The notes below the pieces were generated by a model, which saw only the letters and a program-made list of their open reading frames with translations, ran no database searches and had not been told where the DNA came from. A stretch of 6,762 nucleotides of DNA from ZLKRG08 sp046091905 (GTDB taxonomy: Bacteria; Actinomycetota; Actinomycetes; Nanopelagicales; Nanopelagicaceae): assembly GCA_046091905.1 (NCBI GenBank), contig JBJTCN010000060.1, positions 1 through 6,762 of the forward strand. The letters run 5' to 3'. How positions within the stretch are numbered: position 1 is the stretch's first letter; every line of letters begins with the position of its first letter. This document shows positions 4,726 to 6,762 of the stretch, in pieces. The translations under genes and the position numbers were made by a program.

Positions 4726-5838
4726 ATGACTATTAAGACTGGCTATGTTTACCACGAGCTATTTGGCTGGCATGACACGGGCACAAATGCTGGTTTCTTT
4801 CCAAGTGATCCTGCAAAAGGTTTGCAGCCTTTCTTAAATTATGAAAATGCCGAAACCAAAAGGCGAATACATGAATTAATAGTGGTTTCTGGATTAATTG
4901 AACACCTCCATAGAATTCCAGCTCGTCATGCCACAAATGAAGAATTATTGTTGGTGCATCCGCAAAGTTATTTAACGAAATTAAAAGAGGTAAGTGAGCA
5001 AAGGCTCGGCGGAGATGCCGGCGATGGTGAGACTCCTCTTGCAAAAGGTGGATACGAAATTGGCACTATGGCAGTAGGTGCAGTTACTGCACTGGCGCAA
5101 GCCGTTATGTCTGGAGATATTGATAATGGATATGCTTTGGTGCGTCCACCAGGACATCACGCAATTCGTAGCGGTGGAATGGGATATTGCCTGTTTTCAA
5201 ATTTAGGAATCGCGCTCTCAGTAATTAAGAGAGATAATCCCGGAATTCGAATTGCGACTGTTGATTGGGACGTACACCATGGCAACGGAACTCAAGATAT
5301 TTTCTATGATGACCCAAATGTTTTGACTATATCTTTGCATCAAGATCGTTTATATCCTCGTAATTCTGGCATGCGTGAAGAACGAGGTGCCGGCGCGGGC
5401 TTAAATACCAATATCAATATTCCACTACCAGCTGGCACGGGCAATGGCGGGTATCAATATGCGTTCGAAGAAGTGGTGGCGCTTGCAATTAAGAAATTTA
5501 ATCCTGATTTAATTGCGGTGGCTTCTGGTTTTGATTCTTCTGTTTATGATCCGCTCGGGCGGATGATGTTAACTGCAGGTGGATATGCAAAATTAACAGA
5601 AATTCTCATGAGCGTTTCTAAAAATAATAAAATTATGATTGCTCACGAAGGCGGCTATAACGCGGTGTATTCGCCATTCTGTGGGTTATTTGTTTTGCAA
5701 CAACTTTCTGGCATTAAGAAGTTGACTGATCCATTTGATCATACTGAAAATTATCCAGGGCAGGCTCTATATGAGCATCAAAGATTTGAAGTTGATGCCG
5801 CGGCAAAACTTTTAAGCGCGCTACCTGATAATCGATAA
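4726..5838 (+). CDS. Class II histone deacetylase family amidohydrolase (acetylpolyamine/acetyl-lysine deacetylase-like)
   Basis: Cytoplasmic zinc amidohydrolase of the arginase/deacetylase fold that removes acetyl groups from amines; bacterial relatives act on acetylpolyamines or acetylated small molecules and proteins. The 370 residues are the usual length. The active site is complete: tandem histidines H144-H145 in RPPGHHA, zinc ligands D182 and H184 in DWDVHHGNGTQ (180-190), third zinc ligand D270 in SGFDSS, and the transition-state Tyr Y311 in HEGGYN. MGYCLFSN (152-159) corresponds to the MGFCLFNN block. The N-terminus (HELFGWHDTGTNAGFFPS, 10-27, then ENAETKRR, 40-47) matches a bacterial class II subgroup with an elongated loop before the active site, seen in acetylpolyamine amidohydrolase-like proteins. 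The last 61 bases overlap, tail to tail, the acetyltransferase gene on the other strand. The substrate is inferred from family, not shown. Confidence 0.9.
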   Translation: MTIKTGYVYHELFGWHDTGTNAGFFPSDPAKGLQPFLNYENAETKRRIHELIVVSGLIEHLHRIPARHATNEELLLVHPQSYLTKLKEVSEQRLGGDAGDGETPLAKGGYEIGTMAVGAVTALAQAVMSGDIDNGYALVRPPGHHAIRSGGMGYCLFSNLGIALSVIKRDNPGIRIATVDWDVHHGNGTQDIFYDDPNVLTISLHQDRLYPRNSGMREERGAGAGLNTNINIPLPAGTGNGGYQYAFEEVVALAIKKFNPDLIAVASGFDSSVYDPLGRMMLTAGGYAKLTEILMSVSKNNKIMIAHEGGYNAVYSPFCGLFVLQQLSGIKKLTDPFDHTENYPGQALYEHQRFEVDAAAKLLSALPDNR

Positions 5839-6263
5839 ACAGTCCATTCATCCATTGCCTCTGCGCCTATAGCTTTGTAAAAATCAATTGATGGTTTATT
5901 CCAGTCTAAAACCCACCACTGAAATCTCTCATACCCTCGTTCCACACATAGCCGGGCTAATGTTTTCATCAACTCCATGCCTAGACCTTGTCCGCGAAAT
6001 TCCGGGCGCACAAAGAGATCTTCTAAATATAGGCCAGCTTTACCAAGCCAGGTTGAATAATTTAAAAACCAAATCGCAATTCCAACAATCTCGCCTTGAA
6101 CTTCAGCCACATGACAAAATGCCACTGGGTGCTCACCAAAGAGATTTGCTTCGATATCCGAAACTGATGCCACAACCGCATCTGGTTCCTTCTCATAAAT
6201 AGCTAGCTCCACAATTAATTGATGAATTGCATTTACATCACTAATTTTCGCTTCACGAATCAT
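5778..6263 (-). CDS. GNAT N-acetyltransferase, spermidine/spermine (diamine) acetyltransferase-like
   Basis: Acetyl-CoA-dependent N-acetyltransferase of the GNAT fold, 161 residues. The acetyl-CoA pyrophosphate loop RGQGLG (90-95) follows LEDLFVRPEF (80-89), and the C-terminal half has WWVLDWNKPSIDFYKAIGAE (116-135) and MDEWTVYRLSG (137-147). The WN-P-I-FY-GA block with the putative acid Tyr (129) matches the SSAT/thialysine acetyltransferase branch, so small primary amines such as polyamines are likely substrates. The N-terminus IREAKISDVNAIHQLIVELA also fits. Its start is two bases after the LLM oxidoreductase stop (TAA-TC-ATG), so it is probably translated from the same message. Its last 19 residues are encoded opposite the end of the deacetylase gene, a convergent 61-bp overlap. 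No good Shine-Dalgarno is visible. Acetylation of another amine or a drug is possible. Confidence 0.87.
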   Translation of the reverse strand: MIREAKISDVNAIHQLIVELAIYEKEPDAVVASVSDIEANLFGEHPVAFCHVAEVQGEIVGIAIWFLNYSTWLGKAGLYLEDLFVRPEFRGQGLGMELMKTLARLCVERGYERFQWWVLDWNKPSIDFYKAIGAEAMDEWTVYRLSGSALKSFAAASTSNL

Positions 6264-6265
6264 GA

Positions 6266-6762
6266 TTAAGCCAATATCTCTTTTACAAGCGGTATAACTT
6301 TTGTTCCGTATAGTTCAAGAGATTTCATAAGTTTTGCATGTGGATGAGGTCCATTTGCATATTTAAAATCAAAACGTTGAGCGCCAACTGATTGAATCGC
6401 ATACGCAATCTTTTTTGCCACAGTTTCAGGAGAACCAACGTAGAGCGAACCATGATTAACTTCATGCAGATAATTTTCTTTAGTCATTGGTGCCCAACCT
6501 CGTTCGCGGCCGATTCGGCCAAACATCGCATAATGTGCTGGCCAATGCTCTTCGATTGCCTGCTCATCAGAATCCGCAATGTGGCCTGGTGAATGTATGG
6601 AAATATCTTTAAGTGGATGGCCAAATTCCTGCATGGATTGTCTATATAAATTAGAGAAAGCTGCAAAGCGCGCCGGATCTCCACCGATGATCGCAATCGC
6701 CAATTGCAAATTCAAACGTGCCGCTCTGACCACCGATGCCGGGGTGCCACCAACTCCTACTC
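6266..6762 (-). CDS. LLM class flavin-dependent oxidoreductase, C-terminal 164 residues (5' end beyond window)
   Basis: C-terminal half of a luciferase-like monooxygenase family protein (PF00296), which uses reduced flavin (FMN or F420) in a TIM barrel. The frame is open from the window edge, with no in-window start needed: the first visible residues are VGVGGTPASVVRAARL, a conserved family segment, so the GTG at 6733 is internal. Further blocks are AIIGGDPARFA, HSPGHIADSDEQA, GRIGRERGW, HGSLYVGSPETVAKKIA (conserved near the C-terminal third) and LYGTKVIPLVKEIL at the end. Whole proteins of this kind are about 340-350 residues, so about half is missing. The substrate is unknown; this subgroup is often annotated only as oxidoreductase. 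It is followed at 2 nt by the acetyltransferase gene. In actinobacteria F420 is a likely cofactor for some members, but nothing here decides between F420 and FMN. Confidence 0.88.
   Translation of the reverse strand, partial: VGVGGTPASVVRAARLNLQLAIAIIGGDPARFAAFSNLYRQSMQEFGHPLKDISIHSPGHIADSDEQAIEEHWPAHYAMFGRIGRERGWAPMTKENYLHEVNHGSLYVGSPETVAKKIAYAIQSVGAQRFDFKYANGPHPHAKLMKSLELYGTKVIPLVKEILA

Noticed and set aside
6731..6733. GTG at 6733 as the real start of the LLM oxidoreductase, making a complete 155-residue protein
   Set aside because: The frame stays open to the window edge and the upstream codons spell the conserved GVGGTPAS segment, so the gene is cut by the window, not short.
1..6762. 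Search by eye for tRNA genes, CRISPR repeats, insertion sequences, attachment sites or long direct repeats
   Set aside because: Nothing of the kind was seen; conserved protein genes fill almost the whole window and the gaps are all under 60 bp.

Overview
The window looks like a compact piece of chromosome from an AT-leaning, gene-dense bacterium, most likely a small-genome actinobacterium of the freshwater Nanopelagicales (acI) type. This is inference. It rests on the minimal intergenic space, apparently leaderless promoters with TANNNT -10 boxes just before start codons, the actinobacterial CAxEVPCGAAAD motif in ModA, and the flavour of the LLM oxidoreductase and class II deacetylase sequences. 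UGA is used as a stop codon (modA and the acetyltransferase gene), so the genetic code is standard. I see no mobile elements, rRNA or tRNA genes, CRISPR arrays or long repeats.

Layout, left to right. Positions 1-1107 (minus) hold a molybdate uptake operon, modA followed by modB; the genes overlap by ATGA and modB runs off the left edge. A 35-bp divergent spacer separates modA from a plus-strand TauE/SafE permease (1143-1874). That permease ends exactly where a minus-strand operon ends. The operon is read from about 4686 down to 1875: a stand-alone MetH-type homocysteine S-methyltransferase, a short-chain dehydrogenase (TAATG coupling), a CDP-alcohol phosphatidyltransferase with the phosphatidylcholine synthase signature, and a short MgtC/SapB membrane protein. 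From a 55-bp divergent spacer a plus-strand class II histone-deacetylase-family amidohydrolase starts (4726-5838). Its 3' end overlaps, convergently, a minus-strand GNAT acetyltransferase of the spermidine/spermine acetyltransferase type (5778-6263). The acetyltransferase gene sits 2 nt downstream of an LLM-class flavin oxidoreductase gene whose 5' half lies beyond the right edge.

How the genes might work together: modAB imports molybdate for molybdenum-cofactor enzymes, and the neighbouring TauE-family permease may move a sulfur oxyanion or sulfonate. The four-gene minus operon combines one-carbon/methionine metabolism with membrane lipid synthesis (choline plus CDP-diacylglycerol to phosphatidylcholine). 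The deacetylase and acetyltransferase could act in opposite directions on the same class of amines, such as polyamines. There is no gene I would call a new defence or mobile system. The points most worth checking are the shortened, non-lipidated ModA, the Pcs-like enzyme in a probable actinobacterium, the acetylase/deacetylase pair with overlapping 3' ends, and the two back-to-back leaderless promoters in 35 bp. There is no gene-free stretch over 60 bp, so nothing large is left unexplained.
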